Notes under the pieces: generated by a model
Told to the model about the DNA's origin: nothing
The model's database searches: none
What the model saw: the letters and a program-made list of their open reading frames with translations, nothing else
Position numbers and translations under genes: made by a program
Part shown: piece by piece, positions 32,483 through 42,385 of the stretch
How positions within the stretch are numbered: position 1 is the first letter of the stretch
Layout: each line of letters starts with the position of its first letter
NCBI RefSeq assembly: GCF_009904055.1
Contig: NZ_WYDP01000008.1
Span: forward strand, 186,001-250,000
Source of the DNA: Rubellimicrobium sp. CFH 75288
GTDB taxonomy: Bacteria > Pseudomonadota > Alphaproteobacteria > Rhodobacterales > Rhodobacteraceae
Length of the DNA: 64,000 nucleotides
Direction: 5' to 3'

Positions 32483-33406
32483 ATGATCAAGCTGCCGACA
32501 TCGTCGAACCCCCGGGGCCGCATGGCGGTGGCCGCAGGGGTGGCCTCGGTCTCCGTTGCGCTGGTCCTGACGCTTCTCAAGCTGTGGGCCCTGGGGGAGA
32601 CAGGGTCGCTTGCCATCGCGGCCACGCTGGTCGATTCGGCGATGGACCTGCTGATGTCCACCGGGGGGCTGGTCGCGATCGTCTATTCGCAGCGGCCGGC
32701 GGACGATGATCACGCCTTCGGTCATTCCTCTGCCGAGGATCTCGCCGCGCTCGCGCAGTCGATCCTCGTGGCGGTGTCGGCCGGCGTGATTGCCGTGGCC
32801 GCCCTGCGGCGGCTGCTGTCGGCCGAGCAGCCCGAACTGCAATCCGAAGGGCTCGGGGCGATGGTGCTCGCCATCTCCATTGCCCTTACTGCCGGGCTCG
32901 TCGTCTGGCAGCGCATCGTGGTGCGCGCGACGGGCAACCGCGTCGTGGCGGCCGACTCGCTTCACTACCTCGGCGACCTGCTGCCCGCCCTGGGCGGACT
33001 GCTCGCGCTCTGGGCATCGGCCGCCTACGGGCTGACGCAGGTCGACTCGGTCGTCGGTCTCGGAGCCGCCGCGCTGATGCTGGTCGGGGCGGCCGGGATC
33101 GGGCGCAAGGCCTTCGACGCGCTGATGGACCGTCGCGCCGATCCCAAGATCATCGCCGGAATCGAGGCCATCGCCAGCGGCTTTCCCGGCGTCCGGGGGT
33201 TCCACGACCTCAAGACCCGCACCGCCGGGAGCCGCATCTTCGTCAACATCCACATCGAGCTCGACGGCGAGCAGTCGCTGTCGGAGGCCCATGCCATCGG
33301 CGCCGCCCTGCGCCGCGCCATCCTGCATGCCTACCCCGAAGCCGACGTGATCGTGCACAAGGACCCTGTAGGGGTCGAACGCCACCCGGACGACCCGCGC
33401 GGCTGA
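32483..33406 (+). CDS. Cation diffusion facilitator (FieF-like) divalent metal efflux protein
   Basis: The 307-residue CDF transporter has about six membrane helices and a cytoplasmic C-terminal metal-binding domain. The first metal-site half is D51/D55 in VDSAMD and the second H161/D165 in LHYLGD, as in FieF (Zn/Fe/Cd export by proton antiport). HAFGHSSAED (H77, H81) and the C-terminal VNIHIELDGEQSL are also present. GGAGAG precedes the ATG at 32483. It starts 28 bases after the SH3 gene and converges on hisG. Confidence 0.92.
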   Translation: MIKLPTSSNPRGRMAVAAGVASVSVALVLTLLKLWALGETGSLAIAATLVDSAMDLLMSTGGLVAIVYSQRPADDDHAFGHSSAEDLAALAQSILVAVSAGVIAVAALRRLLSAEQPELQSEGLGAMVLAISIALTAGLVVWQRIVVRATGNRVVAADSLHYLGDLLPALGGLLALWASAAYGLTQVDSVVGLGAAALMLVGAAGIGRKAFDALMDRRADPKIIAGIEAIASGFPGVRGFHDLKTRTAGSRIFVNIHIELDGEQSLSEAHAIGAALRRAILHAYPEADVIVHKDPVGVERHPDDPRG

Positions 33407-33415
33407 TCCGCCTGC

Positions 33416-34129
33416 TCAGCCCCCCGCTGCCGGGATGGTCTGCCCGCCCACCCGCTCGAGCAGACGGTCCAGCGCCGCCCGTTCCGCCCGCCCCCATCCG
33501 GCTGTCCGAGACCGGAACAGCGTCGCCTCGCTGCGGTGGATCACGCCGTCGTCCAGCACACGCAGGCCGTTGGCGCGCAGCGTCTCGCCGGTCGAGGTGA
33601 TGTCGGCCACCGCCTCGGCCGCCTCGGCCTTGACCGTACCCTCGGTTGCGCCCTGACTGTCCACCAGGAGGTAGTCGGCCACGCCGTGGGCCCGCAGGAA
33701 GTCCCGCACCAGCCGGTGATACTTGGTGGCGATCCGCAGCCTGCGCCCATGCGCCTGTCGAAAGGCCGCGCAGGCCGCGTCCAGATCGTCGAGCGTGCGC
33801 ACGTCCACCCAGAAGTCGGGCACCGCGATCACCACATCCGCGGCCCCGAAGCCCATCGGGGCCAGGGCCTCCAACCGGCGCTCCCAGCCCGCCACCCTCT
33901 CGCGCACGAGATCCGACCCCGTCACCCCCAGATGCAGCCGCCCCGAGGCGAGGTCGCGCGGAATCTCGCCCGCCGAGAGCAGCACGGGCTCGAGACCCTC
34001 CCAGCCGGCGCGGGCGGCATAGGTGCGCTCTCCGCCGTCGCGGCTGAGAGGGATGCCGCGGGCGGCGAACCAGGCAAAGGCGTCCTCCATCAGGCGCCCC
34101 TTGGACGGCAGGCCGAGGCGCAGGGTCAT
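33416..34129 (-). CDS. hisG: ATP phosphoribosyltransferase catalytic subunit, short form
   Basis: The 237-residue HisG lacks the C-terminal regulatory domain and therefore needs HisZ, encoded just upstream. It carries LRLGLPSKGRLMEDA at the start, GVTGSDLVRE, RIATKYHRLVRDF and the PRPP-binding segment ADITSTGETLRANGL. It catalyses the first step of histidine synthesis, ATP plus PRPP to phosphoribosyl-ATP. Its ATG overlaps the hisZ stop by four bases. The protein is the last of the hisS-hisZ-hisG unit. Confidence 0.95.
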   Translation of the reverse strand: MTLRLGLPSKGRLMEDAFAWFAARGIPLSRDGGERTYAARAGWEGLEPVLLSAGEIPRDLASGRLHLGVTGSDLVRERVAGWERRLEALAPMGFGAADVVIAVPDFWVDVRTLDDLDAACAAFRQAHGRRLRIATKYHRLVRDFLRAHGVADYLLVDSQGATEGTVKAEAAEAVADITSTGETLRANGLRVLDDGVIHRSEATLFRSRTAGWGRAERAALDRLLERVGGQTIPAAGG

Positions 34130-35214
34130 CGCCCGCCCCCGAACCGCAGCCGCGCGGCCAGGCCCGCGCGGACCGCACCCCCCACCGCCGGAACCGCACG
34201 CCCCTGCCCCAGCACGCGCGTCAGCGCGTCGTAGCGGCCGCCCGAGGCGACCGGGGGCAGGTCGGGACGCCTCTCGGCGAACAGGCCGAACACGAAGCCG
34301 TCGTAGTATTCCAGCGTCGTGCGCCCGAAGCTGCCCTCGAAGCGCAGCGCCTCGGGCGCGATCCCGCGGCGCTCCAGCGCGGCGAGGCGGCGCGCCAGCC
34401 GCTCGGCCGCCGGGGCAAGGCTGGGCGCGCCCGCGGCCAGCGCCCGCACCGTCTCCAAAGCTGCGGGCGCGGGGGCCGCGATGGCGAGCAGCGCGTCGAT
34501 CAGCGCCACCTCGGCGGCGGTCAGGGGCGGCTCGGCGGCCTCGGCGCGAAGGGCGTCGAGGCGGGCCTCGACCTCGGCGCGCGAGCGCAGGCCGATCTCG
34601 GGTCCCGCCCCCTCGAACGGATCGGCCAGCGCGAGCAGGCGTTCGCGCGCGGGCGGGGGCGCGGTGCGGCCGGCATAGCGGTCGAGCAGCGCGCGGAAGC
34701 GGCGGGGCCGCCACAGGTGCCGCCGCAGCGCGGCCTTGCGCGCGGGACTGGCGGAGAGCCCTTCGACCGCCGCGAGCAGAAGCCCGATGTCTCCGGTCGC
34801 GGCCCGCAGCGGCAGGTCGGCCAGCGCGGCGGAGAGGGTGGCGAAAACCTCGGCCTCGGCCTCCTCGGGATCGGAGCCGCCGAAGATCTCGAAGCCCGCC
34901 TGGAGATACTCGGCCGGGCGGTCCGGGTCGTCCTCGTCCTGCTGGCGGAACACGGCCCCGGCATAGGCGTAGCGGGCGGGGTCGCGCCCTGCCTCCATGT
35001 GCATCCGCACCACCGGCACGGTGAAGTCGGGCCGCAGCATCGCGTCCCCGCGCGAAGGGTCGTGGACCACGAAGGCGCGGGCGCGGATGTCCTCTCCGTA
35101 GAGGTCGAGAAGCAGGTCGGCGGGCTGGAGCACGGCCGCTTCCACCTCCTCTGCGCCGGCGGCAAGAAAGGCGTCGAGCAGGCGGCGCGCCTCGCGGCGG
35201 GCGGGGGTGCTCAT
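34126..35214 (-). CDS. hisZ: ATP phosphoribosyltransferase regulatory subunit HisZ
   Basis: The 362-residue protein is a histidyl-tRNA-synthetase paralogue without aminoacylation function. It has class II core blocks ([37 protein letters not shown]) and the C-terminal [10 protein letters not shown] and SGGRYDAL. In short-form HisG systems it forms the hetero-octamer that restores histidine feedback. It overlaps hisS upstream and hisG downstream by four bases each. Confidence 0.93.
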   Translation of the reverse strand: MSTPARREARRLLDAFLAAGAEEVEAAVLQPADLLLDLYGEDIRARAFVVHDPSRGDAMLRPDFTVPVVRMHMEAGRDPARYAYAGAVFRQQDEDDPDRPAEYLQAGFEIFGGSDPEEAEAEVFATLSAALADLPLRAATGDIGLLLAAVEGLSASPARKAALRRHLWRPRRFRALLDRYAGRTAPPPARERLLALADPFEGAGPEIGLRSRAEVEARLDALRAEAAEPPLTAAEVALIDALLAIAAPAPAALETVRALAAGAPSLAPAAERLARRLAALERRGIAPEALRFEGSFGRTTLEYYDGFVFGLFAERRPDLPPVASGGRYDALTRVLGQGRAVPAVGGAVRAGLAARLRFGGGR

Positions 35215-36719
35215 GGCCGGGCCATCAAGGCGAGCAGGTGGCGCACGACCCCGTCGCGGGGCACCTCCTGCTGGGCGGGGCGGTCCTTCCACTGCTCGAG
35301 CGTGGCGCCCTGCGCGAGCGCGGCGCCGAGGGCGAGGTCCTTGACCTGCACCACGCCCCGTGCGTGCTCGTCCGAGCCCTCGATCAGCGCGAAGGGCGCG
35401 CCGCGGCGGTCGGCATACTTCATCTGGGCACCGAAATTGCGGGGATTGCCCAGATAGACCTCGGCCCGGAGACCTGCGGCGCGCAACTCGGCAGCGAGGG
35501 CGAAGTAGTCGGCCATGCGGTCGCGATCCATCACGGTCACGACGATCGGCCCCCGGGCGGCCGCGCCGGGGGCGGTCCCGCGCGCGGCCAGAGCGGCCAG
35601 CAGCCGGTCCACCCCGACCGAGACGCCCGTGGCGGGCACGGCCTCTCCGGTGAAGCGCCTGACGAGGTCGTCGTAGCGCCCGCCCCCGGCGACCGAGCCG
35701 AACTGGCGCGGTCGCCCCTCCTCGTCGGTGATCTCGAAGGTCAGCTCGGCCTCGAAGACGGGGCCGGTATAGTAGCCGAGGCCCCGCACCGTGGCCGGAT
35801 CGAGCACGAAGCGGTCGAAGCCGCCGGCGAGCAGAAGCTCGGCGATCTGGCGCAGGTCCGCGAGGCCGCCCGCCCCCTCGGCCGTCCGTCCGCAGAGCGC
35901 CCCGAGATTGGCGAGAGTGGCCGCCCCGTCGGCGCCGCGGGCCCGCACGAAGCCCAGGATCACCGCCGCCTGGTCGGGCGAGAGACGCGCGCCGGGGGTG
36001 AAGTCCCCGGACTCGTCGCGCCGCCCCTCGCCCAGGAGGGCCTGCACCCCCTCCTCTCCCAGCCGGTCGAGCTTGTCGATGGCGCGCAGCGCGATTCCGC
36101 GGGCAGCGGCGTGGCGGCCGGGATCGGCCGGATCGAGAAGGCCCGCCGCCTCGAGCACGCCGTTCAGCACGCGGCGCGTGTTGATCCGCACAAGGTAGTC
36201 GGTCCGCGCGATCCCCGCCGCCTCGAGCGCCTCGCCGAGGGTGGCAACGATCTCGGCGTCGGCGGCAACGCTGGCGGCGCCCACCGTGTCGGCGTCGCAT
36301 TGCGTGAACTGGCGGAAGCGGCCGGGGCCCGGCTTCTCGTTGCGCCAGACGGGTCCCATCGCATAGCGGCGGTAGGGCACGGGCAGCGCGGCGCGGTGCT
36401 GGGCATAGACGCGGGCGAGCGGCGCGGTCAGGTCGTAGCGCAGCGCGAGCCAGTCGCCAGCCCCACCCGTCGCGTCGCCGTCGTCCTCGCGCCAGGCGAA
36501 CACGCCCTCGTTGGGTCGGTCCACGTCGGGAAGGAACTTGCCGAGGGCGTCCAGCGTCTCGACCGCCGGCGTCTCGAGCGCCTCGAAGCCGTGGCGGCGA
36601 TAGACCTCCGCGATGCGGTCCAGCATGGCCGCCCTCTCGGTCACCTCGGCGCCGAAATAGTCGCGGAAGCCCTTGGGCGTCTGGGCCACGGGGCGGCGGG
36701 GCTTCTGGTCCTTGGGCAT
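35211..36719 (-). CDS. hisS: Histidyl-tRNA synthetase
   Basis: The 502-residue class II synthetase starts with the [11 protein letters not shown] block. Motif 2 is in [17 protein letters not shown], the histidine-specific motifs are around [12 protein letters not shown] and GGGRYDDLV, and motif 3 is in [14 protein letters not shown]. An anticodon-binding domain fills about residues 405-500. The ATG at 36719 is the first in the conserved frame; further upstream the frame is only open by GC bias. Genetic linkage to hisZ and hisG places charging and synthesis of histidine in one unit. Confidence 0.95.
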   Translation of the reverse strand: MPKDQKPRRPVAQTPKGFRDYFGAEVTERAAMLDRIAEVYRRHGFEALETPAVETLDALGKFLPDVDRPNEGVFAWREDDGDATGGAGDWLALRYDLTAPLARVYAQHRAALPVPYRRYAMGPVWRNEKPGPGRFRQFTQCDADTVGAASVAADAEIVATLGEALEAAGIARTDYLVRINTRRVLNGVLEAAGLLDPADPGRHAAARGIALRAIDKLDRLGEEGVQALLGEGRRDESGDFTPGARLSPDQAAVILGFVRARGADGAATLANLGALCGRTAEGAGGLADLRQIAELLLAGGFDRFVLDPATVRGLGYYTGPVFEAELTFEITDEEGRPRQFGSVAGGGRYDDLVRRFTGEAVPATGVSVGVDRLLAALAARGTAPGAAARGPIVVTVMDRDRMADYFALAAELRAAGLRAEVYLGNPRNFGAQMKYADRRGAPFALIEGSDEHARGVVQVKDLALGAALAQGATLEQWKDRPAQQEVPRDGVVRHLLALMARP

Positions 36720-36857
36720 GGCGGGTCCGCTGGGGATGGATCGGGCGCGGCTTAGCGCACGGGGTGGAAGGGGGCAACTCGCGGCTCTTGCGGCAAGGGT
36801 CCGGCGCGGCCAAGCTGCGACCGGGAGAGAGACCGGAACGGGGACCGGGACGGGGCG

Positions 36858-37784
36858 ATGCGGCAGGTCTGGCCGATGGCGCTGCTGTGCGGCATGCTGG
36901 GAGGCTGCACGCCCTTCCACCCTCCGCGTCCCGGCGACCCGGTCCCCGACGACCCTGCCGCCGCGCTGGCGGGCTGCTGCGAGGGAGAGGACGCGCGTCT
37001 GGGCGCCTATCTGGGCCTCTTCGACCAGACGACCGGCGGGGGGGCGGGGGCGCTGCCGCCCGCGCTCGTCCGCGCGGGGCGGGACGCGGCGCTGCGGCGG
37101 GGCTGGATCGAAGGGCGCCAGGGGCCGCAGGAGTGGGTCGTGGCGCAGGCCGAGCCGTTCGACGTCATCGTGGTGAGCGGCAAGCAGTACCTCTGGGCGC
37201 GGGTGACGCCGGGCTACTTCACGCATGCGGCGATCTATCTCGGGACCGAGGCGGAGTTGCGCGCGGCGGGATTGTGGGCGCATCCCGCGCTCGATCCGTG
37301 GCGCGCCCTGCTGCGCGACAGGGCGATGGTGGTGGAGGCTTCGGGGCTCGCGGTCGAGGTGCTGCCGCTCGAACAGGTCATGCGCGTGGACGCGCTCGCG
37401 CTGCTGCGGCCCCCGGCGGTCGGCGGGCGGGCGCGGGACGAGCGGCTCGGGCGGCTCATGGGGCTGGTGGGAGAGCCCTTCGATCCGCGATTCGACGGGG
37501 ACGACCGGGGCGCGCTCTACTGCACCGAGCTGGTCCAGGCAGCGATGCCCGAGACACGGCTGCGCTCCCGCGAGGTGGCAGGCCGGGCGCTGCTGCATCC
37601 CGACAGCGTCGTGGCGGATGCGCTGACGGGGGAGAACGGGCTGCGCTTCGCGGGATTCGTGGCGGGGACGGAGGAGGGGTGGTTCACCGGAACGCCGGGA
37701 CTGGTCGCCGCAACGGTGGGGCGGCACTGGCCGGGAGGGCTGGTGGGAGGCGGCGCCGGTCCCTGCGCGCGACCGGGGCGCTAG
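36858..37784 (+). CDS. YiiX-type permuted papain-fold lipoprotein (putative peptidase/amidase)
   Basis: The 308-residue protein has a lipoprotein signal with LGGC (C17). The body matches the YiiX/YebB NlpC/P60-like permuted papain fold: FDVIVVSG early, H123 in [10 protein letters not shown]160 in VVEASG and C222 in LYCTELVQ. This circularly permuted order (histidine before cysteine) marks the C92 group. It is likely anchored in a membrane on the periplasmic side and may hydrolyse an amide or thioester bond. The natural substrate is unknown. Confidence 0.8.
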   Translation: MRQVWPMALLCGMLGGCTPFHPPRPGDPVPDDPAAALAGCCEGEDARLGAYLGLFDQTTGGGAGALPPALVRAGRDAALRRGWIEGRQGPQEWVVAQAEPFDVIVVSGKQYLWARVTPGYFTHAAIYLGTEAELRAAGLWAHPALDPWRALLRDRAMVVEASGLAVEVLPLEQVMRVDALALLRPPAVGGRARDERLGRLMGLVGEPFDPRFDGDDRGALYCTELVQAAMPETRLRSREVAGRALLHPDSVVADALTGENGLRFAGFVAGTEEGWFTGTPGLVAATVGRHWPGGLVGGGAGPCARPGR

Positions 37785-37829
37785 GCGGGGGCTGGACAAG
37801 CGGGGGCGGGCCGCTCCAGCCTCGGGGGC

Positions 37830-38027
37830 ATGAGCGACATCGTGGCCATCGAGGAACGGCTGGCGCATCTGATCCGCGCCGTGGACGACCTCTCCGACGA
37901 GGTGGCGCGGCAGGGGCGCGAGATGGCGATGCTGCGTGCCCAGCTGGAACGGCTGGTCCAGCGAGAGGCCGAGCGCGAGGCGGAGGGCGTGCGTGCCGCA
38001 CCGATCGACCGCCCGCCGCACTGGTAG
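37830..38027 (+). CDS. slyX: SlyX family protein
   Basis: This small protein of 65 residues matches SlyX in length and pattern. An N-terminal coiled coil (about residues 5-52) contains [21 protein letters not shown], and the C-terminus ends DRPPHW, equivalent to the RPPHY end of SlyX proteins. Its biochemical function is unknown; in E. coli it lies beside slyD. It starts 45 bases after the lipoprotein gene. Confidence 0.8.
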   Translation: MSDIVAIEERLAHLIRAVDDLSDEVARQGREMAMLRAQLERLVQREAEREAEGVRAAPIDRPPHW

Positions 38028-38108
38028 CGGCGGGACGGGCGGCGGCAGGCATCGGGCGGCGGGCATGACTCGGTCCTCGGTTGTGGCGGGGACAGGGTCG
38101 CGCAGAAG

Positions 38109-38158
38109 GGTTAACAAAGCGTTGGGGCACCGCGCGGTGGTGTCACGCTTTCTTAACC
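38109..38158. repeat. Nested near-perfect palindrome (14-bp arms around a 12-bp palindrome)
   Basis: GGTTAACAAAGCGT (38109-38122) and ACGCTTTCTTAACC (38145-38158) pair at 13 of 14 positions. Between them lies the perfect palindrome CACCGCGCGGTG (38128-38139), flanked by TGGGG and GTGTC. The element fills most of the 155-base gap between the convergent ends of slyX and the downstream lipoprotein gene. It could act as a bidirectional terminator or a protein-binding cruciform. Neither strand shows a T-run immediately after the stem. Confidence 0.55.
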
Positions 38159-38182
38159 TCTGGTCGGGACAGGGCCCCCGAA

Positions 38183-38734
38183 TCAGCGATCGGCGGCCAC
38201 GACCTCGCCCGCGTGGAGCAGCAGATCCTCGTGCCGTTCGGCGTCGATGGTCGGGTAGAGCGACACGAACACGGTATTGGCCTCGAGCGCGGGCAGGCGG
38301 GCGCCGCAGGGGGTGAGGGCGGGGACTCCGCAGATCTCGGCCTTGATCGATTCGTAGGCGGCGTCCGTGGGCGAGAGGGCGCGATCGGTGGCGGCGTAGC
38401 GCGTGACCTCGTGGGTGCCCACATCGCCGAACAGCGCCAGCGCAGCGGTCACGCGCCGGGGGCAGCCATCGGCGAAGCCCGTGATGTGATGGACCCGCGG
38501 GCCCGTGGAGGCGGGGTCGGTGTCGTGGAGCGTGTAGCCCGCGCGGGTGGCGATGGGCCGGCCCAGCGCCTCCCCCTCGACGCCGCAGGCGGTCGCGAAG
38601 AGAGCGCCCCCCTCGACCGGCCCCAGCGAGGCGACCTGCGCGCCGCCCCCAGCGGGCGGGTTGGACGCCGGCACCCCCCCGGTGCCGCAGGCCGCGAGCG
38701 CGAGACAGACGAGGCCGGCGGCGGGTCGGGTCAT
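38183..38734 (-). CDS. Lipoprotein of unknown function
   Basis: The 183-residue product has a short signal peptide with LAAC (C16) followed by a glycine/proline-rich linker. The remaining domain contains four cysteines in two well-separated pairs ([39 protein letters not shown]), suggesting disulfides in the periplasm. I recognise no catalytic motif. GGGAGAG precedes the ATG. It is on the same strand as dnaE, 74 bases downstream of the dnaE stop. Confidence 0.78.
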   Translation of the reverse strand: MTRPAAGLVCLALAACGTGGVPASNPPAGGGAQVASLGPVEGGALFATACGVEGEALGRPIATRAGYTLHDTDPASTGPRVHHITGFADGCPRRVTAALALFGDVGTHEVTRYAATDRALSPTDAAYESIKAEICGVPALTPCGARLPALEANTVFVSLYPTIDAERHEDLLLHAGEVVAADR

Positions 38735-38807
38735 GGGGGCTCTCCCTGCTGGTCGTCCGGGGGGTTCTAGAACCGGGAGCGCGGCTTTCCAAGGCGAGGC
38801 CGCGGGC

Positions 38808-41800
38808 TCAGACCTCCTCCACCTCCAGCACGCCGGGCAGCGAGCGGAGGGCCCGGCGGGTCACGGGAGTGACGGGCCAGCCCTCGCCCACGTCGATCTC
38901 GACCTCGCCCGGCAGGGTGGGGTGGCGCAGCAGGAGCGTGACGCTGCCGCGGCCCGCGCGCGCCGGCGGCAGGCCGCGCAGGGCGGAGCGGGCCTGGTCC
39001 AGGGCCGCGGCCACGAGCGGCAGGGCTTCCTCGCGTTCGACGAAGACGCGCAGGCCCGCAGCACCGGCCACAGCCTCGTCCACCGGGCGCACGGCGCGTC
39101 CCGTCAGGCGAACGCCCTCTCCCTCGGGCACCGCCTCCACCTGCACGACGACGAGGGAGCCGGGCTCGAGAAGGGGACGCGAGGCCTCCAGCGCCTCGCT
39201 GAACAGCGTCACCTCGAACTGGCCGGTCGGATCGGAGAGGCCCACAAAGGCGAAGCGGTTGCCGCGGGCGCTCTTGCGCTCCTGCCGGGAGGCGACCACC
39301 CCCGCGACCTCGAGCAGGCGGGGGCCGTCCTGCACCAGCGCAGCGATCTCCTCGTGGGTGCGCACGCCGCGCCGGCGCAGGCCGGGCAGGTAGTCGTCGA
39401 GCGGGTGGCCGGACAGGTAGAAGCCCACGGCCTTGAACTCCTCGGCCAGCCGCTCGGGCCCGTCCCAGTCGGGCGGATCGGGCAGGCGCGGCTCGGGCAG
39501 GTCGTCGCCCGCCTCGCCGAACAGGGACACCTGGCTCGAGCCCTTCTGCTCGTGGCAGGCGGCGGAATAGGCGACCAGCGCCTCGAGACCCTCGAGCACG
39601 CGGCGGCGGTTGGGGTCGAGGATGTCGAAGGCACCCGCGCGCGCCAGCATCTCGAGCGGGCGCCTGCCGATGCGCTTGAGATCCACCCGGCGGGCGAAGT
39701 CGAACAGCGTCACGAAGGGGCGAGTGCCGCGCCCCTGCTCGATCAGCTTCATCGCCTCGGGGCCCACGTTCTTGAGCGCGCCCAGCGCATAGGCGATCGC
39801 GCCGTCCACGACCTTGAAGCAGGCGTCCGAGCGGTTCACGCAAGGAGGCGTCCACGGGATGCCGAGGGTCTTGCGCACCTCCTGGAAATAGCCCGCGAGC
39901 TTGTCGGTCAGGTGCAGGTCGCAGTTCATCACGCCGGCCATGAACTCGACCGGGTGGTTGGCCTTGAGCCAGGCGGTCTGGTAGCTGACCACGGCATAGG
40001 CGGCGGCGTGGGACTTGTTGAAGCCGTAATTGGCGAACTTCTCCAGAAGGTCGAAGACCTCGCCCGCCTTCTCCTTCGGCACCCCGTTGCGGACCGCACC
40101 CTCGATGAACTTGGGCCGCTCGCGGGCCATCTCCTCGGGGATCTTCTTGCCCATCGCGCGGCGCAGCAGGTCCGCGCCGCCGAGCGAGTAGCCCGCCATG
40201 ACGCGGGCGATCTCCATCACCTGCTCCTGATAGACGATGATCCCCTGCGTCTCCTTCAGGATGTGGTCGATGCTGGGATGGATCGACCCGAGCGGGCGCA
40301 GGCCGTTCTTGACCTCGCAATAGGTGGGGATGTTCTCCATCGGACCGGGGCGGTAGAGCGCCACGAGGGCCACGATGTCCTCGATGCAGGTGGGGCGCAT
40401 CCGCTTGAGCGCGTCCATCATGCCCGAGGATTCCACCTGGAACACCGCCGCGACGCGGGCGCGGGAATAGAGCTCGTAGGTCCTGGGATCGTCCAGCGGG
40501 ATGGCGCCGATGTCGTTCTCGGTCCCCGGCGCGGGGTCGTAGAGGCGGGTCCCGTCGGCCGCGACGTGGAGCGGGCGGGTCGCGGTGATGAGGTCCACCG
40601 CGTTGCGGATCTGGGTCAGGGTCTTGAGGCCGAGGAAGTCGAACTTCACCAGCCCCGCCTGCTCGACCCATTTCATGTTGAACTGGGTGGCGGGCATGTC
40701 GTCGGTGCCCGGCGCGCGGTAGAGCGGCACCAGCTCGTCCAGGGGGCGGTCGGCGATCACAACGCCCGCGGCATGGGTCGAGGCGTTGCGCAGCAGGCCC
40801 TCGAGCTTCTCGGCATAGGTGAGGCAGCGGCGGACCACCTCGCCTTCGCGCATCGCCTCGCGCAGGCGGGGCTCGTCGGCCAGCGCCTTGGTGACGGAGA
40901 CGGGCTTGACCCCCTCCATCGGGATCATCTTGGCGAGGCGGTCCACCTGCCCGTACGGCATCTGGAGCACGCGGCCCACGTCGCGCACGGCGGCCTTGGA
41001 GAGCAGCGCGCCGAAGGTGATGATCTGGCCCACCCGGTCGTGACCGTAGCGGGACTGGACATAGGCGATCACCTCCTCGCGCCGGTCCATGCAGAAGTCG
41101 ATGTCGAAGTCGGGCATCGACACCCGCTCGGGGTTCAGGAACCGCTCGAACAGGAGGGAGTAGCGCAAGGGATCGAGGTCGGTGATGGTGAGCGCATAGG
41201 CCACGAGGCTGCCCGCCCCCGATCCGCGCCCCGGCCCCACGGGGATGTTCTGCGCCTTGGCCCACTTGATGAAGTCGGCGACGATCAGGAAGTAGCCGGG
41301 AAAGCCCATCTGCTCGATCACCGAAAGTTCGAAGGCGAGGCGCTTCTCGTACTCCTCGACGGGCGCGGCGTGGGGGATCACGGCAAGGCGGGCAGCCAGC
41401 CCCTCCTGTGCCTGGCGGCGCAGCTCCTCCACCTCGTTTTCGGCAAAGCGGGGCAGGATCGGCTTGCGCCGGGGCACGCGGAAGGCGCAGCGGCGGGCGA
41501 TCTCCACCGTGTTCTCCAGCGCCTCGGGGAGGTCGGCGAACAGCGCCTCCATGGCGCGGGGCGGCTTGAACCAGTGCTGGGGCGTCAGGCGGCGGCGCGG
41601 CTCGGCCCCGTCCACGAAGGTGCCGTCGGCGATGCAGAGCAGCGCGTCGTGCGCCTCGTAGAGGCTCTCGTCGGGGAAATGCACGTCGTTGGTGGCGACC
41701 AGCGGCAGGTCGAGCGCATAGGCGAGGTCGATCGAGGGCCCCTCCGACAGGCGCTCGGCCTCGGGCAGGCCGCCTTCGACCGGGTGGCGCTGCAGCTCGA

Positions 41801-42311
41801 CATAGAGGCGGCCGGGAAAGGCGCGGGCCATGCGGCGCAGCCATTCCTCGGCCCGCCCCCCCTGCCCCGCCCGCAGCATCCGCCCCAGGGGACCGTCCGG
41901 CCCGCCGGTCAGGCAGATGAGCCCCTCCGCATGCGCCTCAAGCTCGGAGAGGGCGATCTGGGGCTGGGGCGAGCCGCCAAGATAGGCGCAGGAATTGAGC
42001 TTCATGAGGTTCATCCATCCCGCCTCGGACTGGCAGAGCAGGACGACGGGGGCGGGGCGGTAGGGCGAACGCCCCGGCTCGGGGTCCAGATAGCACAGGT
42101 CCATCTGCGCGCCGACGATGGGCTGGACCCCCGCCTTGATCGCGGCCTCGGAGAACTCGAGCGCGGCGAAGCAGGCGTTGGTGTCCGTGAGCGCCACCGC
42201 CGGCATGCCCGCCGCCGCGGCGAGACCGGGCAGCTTCTTGACCGGCACCGCCCCCTCGAGGAGCGAGTGCTCGGAATGGACGCGCAGGTGGATGAAGCGG
42301 GGATCGGCCAT
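38808..42311 (-). CDS. dnaE: DNA polymerase III subunit alpha
   Basis: The 1167-residue replicative polymerase starts with a PHP domain (FIHLRVHSEHSLLEGAV). The family C palm follows with the catalytic PDFDIDFCMDRR block and GPGRGSGAGS, then KSHAAAYA, the thumb/fingers segments, a helix-hairpin-helix region, an OB domain (about residues 980-1060) and a short C-terminus. Length fits DnaE1 of alphaproteobacteria. The ATG at 42311 is the first in the conserved frame. It is transcribed alone, away from the DUF6544-like gene. Confidence 0.97.
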   Translation of the reverse strand: MADPRFIHLRVHSEHSLLEGAVPVKKLPGLAAAAGMPAVALTDTNACFAALEFSEAAIKAGVQPIVGAQMDLCYLDPEPGRSPYRPAPVVLLCQSEAGWMNLMKLNSCAYLGGSPQPQIALSELEAHAEGLICLTGGPDGPLGRMLRAGQGGRAEEWLRRMARAFPGRLYVELQRHPVEGGLPEAERLSEGPSIDLAYALDLPLVATNDVHFPDESLYEAHDALLCIADGTFVDGAEPRRRLTPQHWFKPPRAMEALFADLPEALENTVEIARRCAFRVPRRKPILPRFAENEVEELRRQAQEGLAARLAVIPHAAPVEEYEKRLAFELSVIEQMGFPGYFLIVADFIKWAKAQNIPVGPGRGSGAGSLVAYALTITDLDPLRYSLLFERFLNPERVSMPDFDIDFCMDRREEVIAYVQSRYGHDRVGQIITFGALLSKAAVRDVGRVLQMPYGQVDRLAKMIPMEGVKPVSVTKALADEPRLREAMREGEVVRRCLTYAEKLEGLLRNASTHAAGVVIADRPLDELVPLYRAPGTDDMPATQFNMKWVEQAGLVKFDFLGLKTLTQIRNAVDLITATRPLHVAADGTRLYDPAPGTENDIGAIPLDDPRTYELYSRARVAAVFQVESSGMMDALKRMRPTCIEDIVALVALYRPGPMENIPTYCEVKNGLRPLGSIHPSIDHILKETQGIIVYQEQVMEIARVMAGYSLGGADLLRRAMGKKIPEEMARERPKFIEGAVRNGVPKEKAGEVFDLLEKFANYGFNKSHAAAYAVVSYQTAWLKANHPVEFMAGVMNCDLHLTDKLAGYFQEVRKTLGIPWTPPCVNRSDACFKVVDGAIAYALGALKNVGPEAMKLIEQGRGTRPFVTLFDFARRVDLKRIGRRPLEMLARAGAFDILDPNRRRVLEGLEALVAYSAACHEQKGSSQVSLFGEAGDDLPEPRLPDPPDWDGPERLAEEFKAVGFYLSGHPLDDYLPGLRRRGVRTHEEIAALVQDGPRLLEVAGVVASRQERKSARGNRFAFVGLSDPTGQFEVTLFSEALEASRPLLEPGSLVVVQVEAVPEGEGVRLTGRAVRPVDEAVAGAAGLRVFVEREEALPLVAAALDQARSALRGLPPARAGRGSVTLLLRHPTLPGEVEIDVGEGWPVTPVTRRALRSLPGVLEVEEV

Positions 42312-42385
42312 GGGGGCAGACTAGGCCGCACCCCGGCCGAGTCGCCAGCCCCCGCGCCGGTCGGTCCGCCCGCGTACCGCCGCTG

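Noticed and set aside
36832-36855. Direct repeat ACCGGAACGGGG / ACCGGGACGGGG just before the lipoprotein start
   Set aside because: The two 12-base units differ by one base and are made of G-rich sequence that also serves as the ribosome-binding region; likely chance or slippage.
38111-38125. A CtrA-like TTAA-N7-TTAA site in the nested palindrome
   Set aside because: The second half-site is TTGG, not TTAA, so the consensus is not met.
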